Positions 10,568 to 19,956 of a DNA stretch of 42,006 nucleotides are shown here, one piece after another. The translations under genes were made by a program, and so were the position numbers. The DNA lies in contig PKTZ01000080.1 of NCBI GenBank assembly GCA_002868925.1, positions 1 to 42,006 of the forward strand. The letters are read 5' to 3'. Position 1 is the stretch's first letter. The number at the start of each line of letters is the position of its first letter. The DNA is from Desulfuromonas sp. (GTDB lineage Bacteria; Desulfobacterota; Desulfuromonadia; Desulfuromonadales; UBA2294). The notes beneath the pieces were generated by a model. It saw only the letters and a program-made list of their open reading frames with translations, did no database searches and had not been told where the DNA came from.

Positions 10568-12394
10568 TCAATGGTCGTGATCGTGCGGTTCGTCCTCGTG
10601 TCCAGGATGGTCGTGCTGGTGCGGTTTGTCGGCGCGTGGCAGGTGGCCATGCTCCGGCGCTGCCACCGGCTTTTCCGGATGGGCGTGGTGGGTATGACTG
10701 AAGGTATGGGCATGCTCGTGTTCGTGCTCGTGCGGGTGGCTGTGCACCTGATCGCCGTGGCGATGTTCGTGCTCATGCAGGTGACTATGCAGGTGGGTAT
10801 GCTCGTGCTCATGCTGCAGCTTCATGATCTCCAGCCCGCAGCGATTGCGGTAGGTAAAATCGAGCTGGTTGAGTGTGGTCAGGTTGGCGTCGTTGAAAAA
10901 AGATTCGGTACTGTAATCCTGCACCAGCATGCCGTCGTGCAGCACCACGGTCCGCCGGGCAAGCTGGCGGACGAAGAAGAGATCGTGACTGACCAGCACC
11001 AGGGTCACATCGAGATTACGGATGATGTTAAGCAGCCGCTCCTCGCCGTCCGGATCGAGCCCGGCGGTCGGCTCGTCGAGGATCAGAACATCGGGCTGCA
11101 TGGCGAGCACCGCCGCCAGTGCCAGCCGCTTGCGCTCACCGCCGGAAAGGTGCAGCGGCACCCGTTCCTCGTACCCTTCCAGCCCGACCTGTCGCAGCGC
11201 AGACCCGACCCGTCGTTCGGTCTCAACCTTGTCCAGACCGAGCTGACGCGGACCGAAAGCGACCTCCTCGGCGCAACTCGGGCAGAAGAGCTGATCGGCT
11301 GAATCCTGAAAGACGAGACCGACCGTCCGGCAGCTCTGCTTCCGGTTCGACGCACTCACCGTCTCCCCATTCAGGCGGTAGAGCCCGCGGCCGAGCTGCA
11401 AACCCATTAAACAGGAGACGAGGGTGGTCTTGCCGGCGCCGTTTTCACCGACGATGGCGAGCTTCTCACCCGGCCTGATCTGCAGGTTGACTCCGTTGAG
11501 CGCCTCGGTGCCGTCCGGGTAGGCAAAACTGTAATCGTGCAGGCTGACCAACGGCTCCGCCGCAACGACCGACTCCTCGCTTCCGGGTGAAGTCGTTACC
11601 TCGGAACCACCGTTCTCCGGCAGTGCCTGCTCGACGAAGCGGAAGGAGAAATCGAGACCGTGGCCACGCAACGCCGCCCGGTGCGAGACCAGTTCGCGCA
11701 AGCTGAAATCGTGGTGAATGCGGCCCTGCTCGAGGACCACCGTCCGCTGGCAGAGCTCGTAGGCGAACAGCAGGTTGTGGGTGATGCAGACGATCGTACC
11801 GGGATAATCCTTGAGCCGTTGCAACAGCAGCTCCTCCTGTTGCGGATCGAGGTTTGCGGTCGGCTCGTCGAGCAGCAACACCTCCGGCTCCATGGCGAGC
11901 AGCCCCGCCAATGCGGCCCGCTTGCGCTGGCCGTAGCTGAGCCGATGCGGCGGCCGCGCCCCCAGCGCTTCAAGGCCGACATCGGCCAGCGCCGCTTCGC
12001 ATTTCGAGCGGGCAACATCCGGCGCCAACCCCTGGTTGAGGGGGCCGAACAACACATCTTCCTCAACACTGTTACAGAACAGTTGATCGTCCGGATCCTG
12101 AAACAGAAGGCCGATCTCGAGCCTCGCCTTGCGCAGATGATCGGGATCGAACGGCAATCCCTTGTAGGTCAAGGTTCCATCCTGGGTTGGCAACAGCCCG
12201 TTGAGATGCTTGAGCAGGGTCGACTTGCCGGCACCGTTTTGGCCGACGATGGCGATCCGATCACCCGGCGCGATATCGAGGCTGATCGTATCGAGGGCAG
12301 CGGTTCCATTCGGGTAGCTGAAGCTGACGTCACGTAGCGAGAAGAGTGTTTCTCCCGTTTGGTCTAATGGCGGACGACTGGCGAGTTGATGCAT
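10568..12394 (-). CDS. Fused double-ATPase ECF transporter subunit (CbiO/NikO-like) with His-rich C-terminus
   Basis: Two ABC cassettes (VGQNGAGKST...LLLDEPTANLDP and VGENGAGKTT...LILDEPTAGLDP) and an ~80-aa tail with about 30 His. Start at 12394 overlaps the upstream stop (ATGA). Confidence 0.92.
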   Translation of the reverse strand: MHQLASRPPLDQTGETLFSLRDVSFSYPNGTAALDTISLDIAPGDRIAIVGQNGAGKSTLLKHLNGLLPTQDGTLTYKGLPFDPDHLRKARLEIGLLFQDPDDQLFCNSVEEDVLFGPLNQGLAPDVARSKCEAALADVGLEALGARPPHRLSYGQRKRAALAGLLAMEPEVLLLDEPTANLDPQQEELLLQRLKDYPGTIVCITHNLLFAYELCQRTVVLEQGRIHHDFSLRELVSHRAALRGHGLDFSFRFVEQALPENGGSEVTTSPGSEESVVAAEPLVSLHDYSFAYPDGTEALNGVNLQIRPGEKLAIVGENGAGKTTLVSCLMGLQLGRGLYRLNGETVSASNRKQSCRTVGLVFQDSADQLFCPSCAEEVAFGPRQLGLDKVETERRVGSALRQVGLEGYEERVPLHLSGGERKRLALAAVLAMQPDVLILDEPTAGLDPDGEERLLNIIRNLDVTLVLVSHDLFFVRQLARRTVVLHDGMLVQDYSTESFFNDANLTTLNQLDFTYRNRCGLEIMKLQHEHEHTHLHSHLHEHEHRHGDQVHSHPHEHEHEHAHTFSHTHHAHPEKPVAAPEHGHLPRADKPHQHDHPGHEDEPHDHDH

Positions 12395-13338
12395 CAGGCA
12401 GCCCCCCCGGCCAATCGGTCGCCGATCAGCAGTATCAGCCCGACCACGACCAGCAGAATCATCTTTAACCAATCTGCAGCTTTGGCCTTGCCGACCTCTT
12501 GCTGCGGCATCAACCCGGCATAGCCCCGCGCCTGCATCGCGTCGTAGACCCGGTGAGTCCGCTCGAAGCTGCGCACCAGTAGCATCCCGACGAAATTGCC
12601 GTAATCGCGCAATGCCCCCAGCCGGAAACCGGACCGGAAGGCGCGGGCTTCCATGCCGCAGCGCATCCGCTGCAGCTCGCCGAAGAAAACATGGATATAT
12701 CGATGGGCGATCAGCAACAGCTCGGCAACCTTGTCCGGAACGCCGAGCCGGGTCAGTCCGGCGAGGGTCGAACCGAGCGGCGCGGTCGCCAGCAGCGGTT
12801 CCATAAGCAGCGCCACGGTCCAGGCCTTGCCGACGATCTGCACGGCCAGCTCCAGCCCACGCAGGTTGAGCGGCCAGCTTGACAGGGCGCCAAACTGGAT
12901 CAGGGTATCGTCCGGGTGGATGATCGCGGTAAACGGCATGACCACCAGGAACATTGCCAAAAAACCGTTCATCGCCATGATCCGTCGCAGGGAACGGGAC
13001 CAGGACAATCGCGCCAAGCTTACCAGGCCGGCCGCGACCAGAAGCGCTGCACCAATATAAAGGCTACGATGCAGGGAGACGGTCAGAAAAGCGAAGCCGA
13101 TAATGGCGGCGATCTTGAACCGTGCATCCCATCGATGCAGGGGCGTTGTCCCCGGCTTCGTAGCGTCGACCAACGGCAGCATTGCGTCCGGCTGCTCCTG
13201 CAAGGCTGCCGCCATGTTCTTGACCGCCTTCATCGCCAGAACGAAACAGCCCGCCAGCAGGCACAACAGAACCAGCAGGATGTAAAGGGGAAGCTCGATT
13301 GTCGGGTTGATCACCTCGGGCATGGTCGTTGCGGTCAA
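12394..13338 (-). CDS. ECF transporter transmembrane component (CbiQ/NikQ-like)
   Basis: HRWDARFKIAAIIGFAFLTVSL...AHRYIHVFFGELQRMRCGMEARAF...SFERTHRVYDAMQARGYAG. TTG (13338) or ATG (13323) start possible. Confidence 0.88.
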   Translation of the reverse strand: MTATTMPEVINPTIELPLYILLVLLCLLAGCFVLAMKAVKNMAAALQEQPDAMLPLVDATKPGTTPLHRWDARFKIAAIIGFAFLTVSLHRSLYIGAALLVAAGLVSLARLSWSRSLRRIMAMNGFLAMFLVVMPFTAIIHPDDTLIQFGALSSWPLNLRGLELAVQIVGKAWTVALLMEPLLATAPLGSTLAGLTRLGVPDKVAELLLIAHRYIHVFFGELQRMRCGMEARAFRSGFRLGALRDYGNFVGMLLVRSFERTHRVYDAMQARGYAGLMPQQEVGKAKAADWLKMILLVVVGLILLIGDRLAGGAA

Positions 13339-13949
13339 TCCTTCAGGGTAAAGGGCGCCGTCAACATCTCCGGCTTGACCCGGGCCAGGAAGCGCACAAT
13401 GAAAGCGGCAACCAGCGTCTCGATGATCGCCACCGGCAGGTGAGCGGCCAGGGCAAACTTGGCGACAACGAGGAAGTCCTCACCGCTCGCTGCCAGCAGC
13501 AGGGCGAGCAACAGTGCCGAACCGATAATGCCGAGGCCGCCACTGAGTCCGCCGACCAGCATCTGCCGACGTATCGTCGTCCCTTTCAGCAGTTGAAACA
13601 AGAGCCCGCAGCCGAGCGCCGGCAGCCCCATCAGCAAAGCATTGCCACCAAGCGCGGTCAGCCCCCCGAATTGAAAGAGCAGGCTCTGCAGTACCAGCCC
13701 GATGGCGATGGCGATAAACGCGGAGGGCCCGAGCAGGGCGCCAACCACACCCGGCAGCACCAGGTGGACACTGGTCGGGCCGAGCGGAACGTGGATCAGG
13801 GCGGCGACGAAAAAAGCGGCGGCAACGACCGCCACCTTCGGCAGGTCACGGTTACGGGTCCGGTGTGCGCTCCAGGCGGTCAGCGCCAAACTGACGACAC
13901 CGCTGCCGATGGCGAGCGAGGTCGGCATCACCCCGTCGGAGATATGCAT
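13335..13949 (-). CDS. ECF transporter substrate-specific component (CbiM/NikM-like)
   Basis: MHISDGVM N-terminus (Met-His metal-binding signature), IHVPLGPTSVHLVLPGVVGALLGP. Confidence 0.92.
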   Translation of the reverse strand: MHISDGVMPTSLAIGSGVVSLALTAWSAHRTRNRDLPKVAVVAAAFFVAALIHVPLGPTSVHLVLPGVVGALLGPSAFIAIAIGLVLQSLLFQFGGLTALGGNALLMGLPALGCGLLFQLLKGTTIRRQMLVGGLSGGLGIIGSALLLALLLAASGEDFLVVAKFALAAHLPVAIIETLVAAFIVRFLARVKPEMLTAPFTLKD

Positions 13950-14308
13950 CAGTCCTTCGCCTCCAGCCCTGCTTCGACTTCAGCCTTTTCAAGCATGAAA
14001 CTGCTACGGTGCCCGAGGATCTCCCGAACTACGATCTCCAAACGATCGACCTTCGGTATCGGAAACCGGGCCATCCCCTCGCGATCGGTCCTGGTCTCGA
14101 GTAACTGATTCTCATTCGAGTCGAAAACCATGACCCGGCTCTCCATCACCGGCCGGCCGTCGGCGAAGTAAGATTCAACTATCACCTCTCCCTTCTCGAC
14201 CGAGGCGAACACATTGATTTTGTGTGCCTGCGCCGTGGAGACAGCCAGGCCGATCAGGAGCAAACTGCATACTGCGATACGATTTATCATCTTCATAACA
14301 ATCAGCAT
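13949..14308 (-). CDS. Small exported accessory protein of the Ni/Co transporter (NikL-like)
   Basis: Signal peptide then AHKINVFASVEKGEVIVESYFADGRPV; sits between the CbiM-like and DUF4198-like genes. Confidence 0.65.
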   Translation of the reverse strand: MLIVMKMINRIAVCSLLLIGLAVSTAQAHKINVFASVEKGEVIVESYFADGRPVMESRVMVFDSNENQLLETRTDREGMARFPIPKVDRLEIVVREILGHRSSFMLEKAEVEAGLEAKD

Positions 14309-14311
14309 CCG

Positions 14312-15100
14312 TTACGGCATATCGACGGTTTTGACCCAGTAGACCGCGCCAATCTCTATATTCTTCTCGACCCCGGCCCTGGGCAGGGTCCGGTCAGCCT
14401 CGTTGAGCGCCGAAAATCCCCACCAACCGGCCCGTGGCATGGCGTAGCTGAAAACACCATCGGCATCGGCCTTGACCACCTGAGTCACGTAGGGATCGGA
14501 CGGGGCGACAACGATATCCGTATTGCCGGGCGACTCGTTGAGATATTCGACCTCGACCTCGGCATGGGGTACCGGCTTGCCGTTAAGCAGCACCTGACCG
14601 GTGAAAAGGTTGTTGGTCCAGAGTCCGTAGGGGCGGGTCAACGGAATAATTTCGGTCTCGAGCCCGACCGGCTGATCCCAGCCGTCCTCCAGGCCGAAAG
14701 CGCTGATGCAAACCTTGGCGTAATGGATGATGTAAAGATCCTCGGCCGGCTCCCAGTATGGCTGCGGTTCGACGAAGAAGGTGAGATCGCCGGGCCTTTT
14801 GATCCGGTAGTCGGTGGTCCAGTAGGTCGACAGTTCCTCCTGGTCGGCGCTCTTACCCTCGGCCCGTTCGAGGGAACCAAGCAGGTCGGTCACCGTGCCG
14901 CGCTGCATCACTCCGAACCGCTGCGGCCGAACCATATCCATGTAATGCATCTCGAGCGGGTGCAAAAATTTAAGCTGCAATGAAATGGTTCGATCTTCGT
15001 CGGTCGTAACAATGTCATCGGAAGGGATGATCGTGCCGAAATGGGCCAAAGCCGATGACGTCCACAGCATGATCGTACAAAGCAAAACAAACTTTTTCAT
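14312..15100 (-). CDS. DUF4198 (NikK-like) periplasmic protein
   Basis: Signal peptide plus HFGTIIPSDDIVTTDEDRTISLQLKFLHPLEMHYMDM; GQVLLNGKPVPHAEVEVEYLN, typical of DUF4198. Confidence 0.75.
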   Translation of the reverse strand: MKKFVLLCTIMLWTSSALAHFGTIIPSDDIVTTDEDRTISLQLKFLHPLEMHYMDMVRPQRFGVMQRGTVTDLLGSLERAEGKSADQEELSTYWTTDYRIKRPGDLTFFVEPQPYWEPAEDLYIIHYAKVCISAFGLEDGWDQPVGLETEIIPLTRPYGLWTNNLFTGQVLLNGKPVPHAEVEVEYLNESPGNTDIVVAPSDPYVTQVVKADADGVFSYAMPRAGWWGFSALNEADRTLPRAGVEKNIEIGAVYWVKTVDMP

Positions 15101-15287
15101 ACAAATCCAAACCTCGTAACATGATTATCTATTTCGTAACACCCTAGCACTTGCTTCGTGGCAGGTAAAGAAAAATATCACGATTTCAATAATCGTGCTA
15201 CTGGCGTTTTAAATCGTGTGACGAACTCGATTGGACCGTGACAGAGATGATTGGTTGAAGGAAAAGGCTGGGCTGGTTTTGGTTCTT

Positions 15288-16241
15288 TCAGACCACCCGG
15301 ATAATGAATTCGGGGCAGGCGGCGCCGCAGTAGCCGCAGAGAATGCAATCGTCGCGGTTGACCCTGGCCTTGCCCTCTACGATTGATATACCGTTATTGG
15401 TGCAGGCCGGGACACACTGGCCGCACCCCTTGCAGAACTGCTCCATGATCCGGATGTCCCGTTTTCTCGATTCGAGTTTTTCCCACTCTTCGGGCTCGGC
15501 GACATCCTGATTGAACAGTTTCAGATTTCCGTCGATCTCCTCTTTCGAGAGCAGACCGACCGCAAGGGCATGCACCCCCGGCAGGTCGAGGACGTAACGG
15601 AAACTGGCCCGCGCCTCGCTGATCAGGTTGCCGCCGGCAAGCGCCTTCATGGCGTAGACCCCCTTGCCAGCATCGGCGCACTTTTTAATCGCGGCCGACA
15701 TCTGTTCGGCGCTGCCGTCGAGAATCCCCATCCCGGTCCGATTGATCAGGGGATGCACGACCTCGATATCGGGATGATCGGCCGCCTTTTCGATAGCACA
15801 GATGTAGTGGCCGGAAAGACCGAGATGCCGGACCATCCCCTCCTGTTTCATTTTAAGCAGTTCAAAAAACACTTCAGCCCGCTCTACGAAAGGATCCTGC
15901 AAGCGGGCGCCGTGCAGGTGGACGATATCGAGACAGGAGAGATCGATCTCGCGCAGGGCCCGCTCAATATGGGTACGGGCCGCGTCGGCGGTTGTCGCGT
16001 GGGTCTTGCTGGCGACCAGGAGATCACCGGTGTAGCCCTTGATCCCCTGGTTGATATGGCGATAGGTACCGTAAAGCTCGGCCGTATCGAGTAGCGTCAC
16101 CCCCTGCTCCAGCGCGTAGCGGATCAGTTCGCCCCCCGCCTCCGGTGTCAGGTCGGCCTGCAGCGGACCGAGCGGCAGGGTTCCGTAGACCAAGGGATTG
16201 ATTTCCAGGCCGGTCTTGCCGAGCAGTTTTTTCATTCCCAC
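15288..16241 (-). CDS. Aldo/keto reductase with C-terminal ferredoxin domain
   Basis: AKR segments (LLDTAELYGTYRHI, VASKTHATT, IVHLHG) and two 4Fe-4S motifs CKGCGQCVPAC and CILCGYCGAAC. Confidence 0.9.
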   Translation of the reverse strand: MGMKKLLGKTGLEINPLVYGTLPLGPLQADLTPEAGGELIRYALEQGVTLLDTAELYGTYRHINQGIKGYTGDLLVASKTHATTADAARTHIERALREIDLSCLDIVHLHGARLQDPFVERAEVFFELLKMKQEGMVRHLGLSGHYICAIEKAADHPDIEVVHPLINRTGMGILDGSAEQMSAAIKKCADAGKGVYAMKALAGGNLISEARASFRYVLDLPGVHALAVGLLSKEEIDGNLKLFNQDVAEPEEWEKLESRKRDIRIMEQFCKGCGQCVPACTNNGISIVEGKARVNRDDCILCGYCGAACPEFIIRVV

Positions 16242-16286
16242 GTGTCCTTTGCTATCAAGAGAATAACAGTTTGTACCGCAACAAAT

Positions 16287-16313
16287 AAAAAAGGCAGATC
16301 AACTCTGCCTTTT
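16287..16313. terminator. Intrinsic terminator
   Basis: AAAAAAGGCAGAtcaacTCTGCCTTTTATTT just after the YggU-like gene stop. Confidence 0.75.
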
Positions 16314-16617
16314 ATTTCGCTTTCATCGCCTGTTCAAAGAGCTTTTGAACCGAATCGGCAGACCGGCCCGATATCTTTACCCGCTTGTGGCGCGATTTAT
16401 CACCGGAGATGATGGCGACATCCCGTTTCGGGACACCGCAGAGCTTGGCGATAAAACTGCAGCAGAGTTTGTTGGCGGCACCCTCCACCGGCGGCGAGGT
16501 CAGTCGAACCTTGAGCGCCTCGCCTTGCTCGCCTACGACTTCATTCTTACTGGCCCGGGGCTGAATGTGGAGGGCAACCACCGCACCGTCGGTCGTCGCC
16601 TGCAGCCAATCCGGCAT
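16312..16617 (-). CDS. DUF167/YggU family protein
   Basis: LHIQPRASKNEVVGEQGEALKVRLTSPPVEGAANKLCCSFIAKL. Confidence 0.9.
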   Translation of the reverse strand: MPDWLQATTDGAVVALHIQPRASKNEVVGEQGEALKVRLTSPPVEGAANKLCCSFIAKLCGVPKRDVAIISGDKSRHKRVKISGRSADSVQKLFEQAMKAK

Positions 16618-17198
16618 TAAAGATCCTCCGGATCGAAGCCGTTGTCGTCGAGATCGAATTCGACCCCGTTCAGTTCGCTGGCGGTGATTTCGTCGAACGG
16701 CAGGGAATCCTCGAGCAGGTGATCTTCGGCGTTACTGTGTCCACCCTCGACCTCGACAACCTCGAGATCGAGCAGCTTGATATGACTCATCACCAACGCC
16801 CGAAGGCTGGTCTCGAAAGAGATCTTCTGCCGCTTGATCTCCTGGATCTCGTTGATCAATTGAATCCGCCGATCCTCGGCATCGCGCACCACCCGCTCCG
16901 CCTTGATCTGGGCGTCGCCGATAACGATTTCGGCTTCCTTGTGAGCGTTCGCCTTGATATCGGCCGAGATCTTCTGGGTCGTGACCAGCGTCTCCTTGAG
17001 GGTCGCCTCGCGCTTTTTCATCTCGTCCAGCGCGGCCCGGGTCCGGGCCAGCTCCTCGCGCAACTCCTGGTTGAGCCGGAGGATCCTCTCCATCTCCGTC
17101 GCCACCTGTTCGAGGAACTCATCGACCCCGTACTTCTCGTAACCGAAGGGGCGGCTCTTGAACTGGTGCTGCTGAATATCGATCGGCGTAATAGCCAT
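16617..17198 (-). CDS. DivIVA domain-containing protein
   Basis: MAITPIDIQQHQFKSRPFGYEKYGVDEFLEQVATEMERILR followed by a coiled coil. Confidence 0.9.
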   Translation of the reverse strand: MAITPIDIQQHQFKSRPFGYEKYGVDEFLEQVATEMERILRLNQELREELARTRAALDEMKKREATLKETLVTTQKISADIKANAHKEAEIVIGDAQIKAERVVRDAEDRRIQLINEIQEIKRQKISFETSLRALVMSHIKLLDLEVVEVEGGHSNAEDHLLEDSLPFDEITASELNGVEFDLDDNGFDPEDL

Positions 17199-17211
17199 GG
17201 TCTTTATATCC

Positions 17212-17508
17212 TCAGCTGATAGTGTAAGCGATCTGGATCAGGGCGGCCTTGATGACCCGTTGTAAAAACGTCAACGCGATCAGCAGCACCAGGGGAGTCA
17301 GGTCAAAACCACCGAATACCATCGGGACGAGGCGCCTGACCCGGTAAAAAACCGGCTCGGTCGCGTTATGCAGGAAGCGGACGATCGGGTTGTACGGATC
17401 GGGATTGACCCAGGAGATGATCGCCCGACCGATAATAATGAAGATATAGAGTTGAATGACCAGGTCGACGACCTGGGCCAGAGCCATAATGACTTCACGT
17501 AGGAACAT
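17212..17508 (-). CDS. YggT family membrane protein
   Basis: ISWVNPDPYNPIVRFLHNATEPVFYRVRRLVP; next to the YggU and DivIVA genes, a common arrangement. Confidence 0.9.
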   Translation of the reverse strand: MFLREVIMALAQVVDLVIQLYIFIIIGRAIISWVNPDPYNPIVRFLHNATEPVFYRVRRLVPMVFGGFDLTPLVLLIALTFLQRVIKAALIQIAYTIS

Positions 17509-17579
17509 AAAACCTCTCGTCTTTGAATAGATGCGCAACGGCGCGCAACTTGTTAAATTTTATACAGTATCGGGCCAAA

Positions 17580-17641
17580 AGGTGTCAAACGCTTTCCCCG
17601 GATGCGTTTGATGCTATCAAACGCTTGTTTCTTTGACACCT
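17580..17641 (+). promoter_or_regulatory. Nested inverted repeats in the aroF/G leader
   Basis: Outer arms AGGTGTCAAA (17580-17589) and TTTGACACCT (17632-17641); inner TCAAACGC (17585-17592), GCGTTTGA (17604-17611), TCAAACGC (17617-17624). Confidence 0.6.
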
Positions 17642-17702
17642 CCGATGAAAACGGCTAAAGTTACGGATTGGAACAACAATTTGAACGAAAAGAGGCGCAA
17701 GA

Positions 17703-18767
17703 ATGGTACGCACTAACAACCTGAAAATCACCGGTATCAGCCCAATCATCGCTCCGGCCGAACTGAAGCAGGTCTTCCCGCTTTCCGGCGAGTCGGCCGA
17801 GTTCGTCACCGAGTCACGAACCGCTATCCAGAACATCCTGAGCAACCGTGACCGTCGGTTGATGGCGGTGGTCGGCCCCTGTTCGATCCACGATCCGGAC
17901 GCGGCGATCGACTACGCGAAGAAACTGGCGACGTTGAGCAAGGAACTCGAAGATCAGCTGCTGCTGGTCATGCGCGTCTATTTCGAAAAGCCGAGGACCA
18001 CGATCGGCTGGAAGGGGCTGATCAACGATCCCGACCTCAACGGAACCCATCAGATCTCGAAGGGGCTCGGTGTCGCCCGTCGACTGCTCTGCCGCATCAC
18101 CGATCTCGGCCTGCCGGTGGCGACCGAAATGCTCGACCCGATCACCCCGCAGTACATGGCTGACCTGCTCAGCTGGGGTGCGATCGGCGCCCGGACCACC
18201 GAATCACAGGTCCACCGCGAGATGGCAAGCGGCCTCTCCTTCCCGGTCGGATTCAAGAACGGGACCGACGGCAGCCTGCAGATCGCGCTCGACGCCATGA
18301 AATCGGCCCTGCATGCGCATAATTTCCTCGGCATCAACAGCGAGGGCAAAACCTCGATCATCAAGACCACCGGCAACTGTGACGTCCATATCGTGCTGCG
18401 CGGCGGCAACAACGGACCCAACTTCAGCGCGGCCGACATCCGGAGTACCGAAGAGATGCTGGAAAAGGCCGGCCTCGGCAACGGCATCATGGTCGACTGC
18501 AGCCACGCCAACTCGAGCAAGGATCACGAAAAGCAGCCTGCCGTCCTTTCCGAAGTAATCGAGCAGATCGTCAGCGGCGACAAGTCGATCAACTCGGTCA
18601 TGATCGAAAGTAATCTCGAAGCCGGGAACCAGCCGATGGCTGATTCCCTGGAAGAACTCAAGTACGGGGTCTCGATCACCGACAAGTGCATCGACTGGAC
18701 TACCACCGAGGCGATTCTGCGTGACGCCCACGCCAAGTTGAAAGAAATCGGGGGACGTAAGGTTTAA
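17703..18767 (+). CDS. 3-deoxy-7-phosphoheptulonate synthase, class I
   Basis: VVGPCSIHDPDAAIDYAKKL, RVYFEKPRTTIGWKGLINDPDLNG, GARTTESQVHREMASGLSFPVGFKNGTDG, MVDCSHANSSKDH. Confidence 0.95.
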   Translation: MVRTNNLKITGISPIIAPAELKQVFPLSGESAEFVTESRTAIQNILSNRDRRLMAVVGPCSIHDPDAAIDYAKKLATLSKELEDQLLLVMRVYFEKPRTTIGWKGLINDPDLNGTHQISKGLGVARRLLCRITDLGLPVATEMLDPITPQYMADLLSWGAIGARTTESQVHREMASGLSFPVGFKNGTDGSLQIALDAMKSALHAHNFLGINSEGKTSIIKTTGNCDVHIVLRGGNNGPNFSAADIRSTEEMLEKAGLGNGIMVDCSHANSSKDHEKQPAVLSEVIEQIVSGDKSINSVMIESNLEAGNQPMADSLEELKYGVSITDKCIDWTTTEAILRDAHAKLKEIGGRKV

Positions 18768-18858
18768 TCGACCCATGGCAGCAAATAAAGCCGATACAAA
18801 AACGAACAAAGAGAGTTGTTGACCGCCAAAAGCGCCGCCGGGAGCGGCGCCCGACAAC

Positions 18859-19956
18859 ATGCGTGAGCCGTCAACCGATACATCCACCTGCTGTCCCTCC
18901 CCGGCAGACCGGGAACTACCCGGTTATACCCTTTGCAGCTACGTCACCGCCTGGATTGAGACTGAGGCCGGTCCGGTTCCGCAGGTTTCCGGCCGCCTGA
19001 CCCGCCGCGACCTCTTCGGCCGCTGGGCGATGCGCTGGGGATTCGGCCGCGACCGTTACCGGGTTACACCGGGGCTCTACGCCATCGGCAACCCGAGCGC
19101 CGACTCGCCGGTTCTCGTCTCCGCCAACTACAAACTCAGCTTCGATCTCCTGCGCCGCGAAACGGCAACCCTGGATGCATGGATCCTGGTTATCGACACC
19201 AAGGGGATCAACGTCTGGTGCGCCGCCGGCAAAGGAACCTTCGGGACCGAAGAGATCATCGCCCGGGTCAAGGCGACCGACCTGGACAAGGTCGTCAGCC
19301 ATCGGCAGCTGATCGTGCCGCAGCTCGGCGCCCCCGGCATCGCCGCCCACGAGGTCAAGAAAGGGTGCGGTTTCAGCGTGGTCTACGGTCCGGTCCGGGC
19401 CGAAGATCTCCCCGCTTTTCTCGCCGCCGGAAACACGGCGACGCCACAGATGCGCCGGGTCACCTTCAGCACCTGGGAGCGGTTCATCCTGACCCCGGTC
19501 GAAGTGACCATCCTCTGGAAAAAAATCCTCTGGGCGCTACTCGCCCTGTTTCTTCTCGGCGGTATCGGCCCCGACATCTTTTCACTCGGGGCTGCCTGGC
19601 ACCGGGGACTCGCCGCGGCGGCGGTCGGGTTGTCCGGCGTTATCGCCGGAGCCGTGATCACACCGGTCCTGCTGCCGTGGATACCGGGCCGCACCTTCGC
19701 CCTCAAAGGGGCGATTACAGGCGGCGCGATCGGACTGCTCGGCCTGATCGTCATGGCCGGCAAACTCGGCTTCGGCAACAGCCTGGCCGGGCTGCTGACT
19801 CTACCGGCCGTCTCCTCCTTCATCGCCATGAACTTTACCGGTTCGTCGACCTTCACCTCACCAACCGGGGTTGAAAAAGAGATGCGACAGGCGATCCCGA
19901 TGCAACTGGCAGCTCTGCTGGTCGCCGCCGTCGCTTTTATCTGGGCAGGATTTTAA
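18859..19956 (+). CDS. hgcA: Mercury methylation corrinoid protein HgcA
   Basis: Signature NVWCAAGK at 19210-19233 (KGINVWCAAGKGTFGTEEII), VVSHRQLIVPQLGAPGIAAHEVKKGCGFSVVYGPVRAEDLPAFL, C-terminal membrane helices; adjacent hgcB. Confidence 0.95.
   Translation: MREPSTDTSTCCPSPADRELPGYTLCSYVTAWIETEAGPVPQVSGRLTRRDLFGRWAMRWGFGRDRYRVTPGLYAIGNPSADSPVLVSANYKLSFDLLRRETATLDAWILVIDTKGINVWCAAGKGTFGTEEIIARVKATDLDKVVSHRQLIVPQLGAPGIAAHEVKKGCGFSVVYGPVRAEDLPAFLAAGNTATPQMRRVTFSTWERFILTPVEVTILWKKILWALLALFLLGGIGPDIFSLGAAWHRGLAAAAVGLSGVIAGAVITPVLLPWIPGRTFALKGAITGGAIGLLGLIVMAGKLGFGNSLAGLLTLPAVSSFIAMNFTGSSTFTSPTGVEKEMRQAIPMQLAALLVAAVAFIWAGF

Noticed and set aside
18822-18850. GCGCCGC-cggga-GCGGCGC hairpin before hgcA as a terminator
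   Set aside because: No U-tract after it on either strand close by; may be a minor leader structure, not enough to call.
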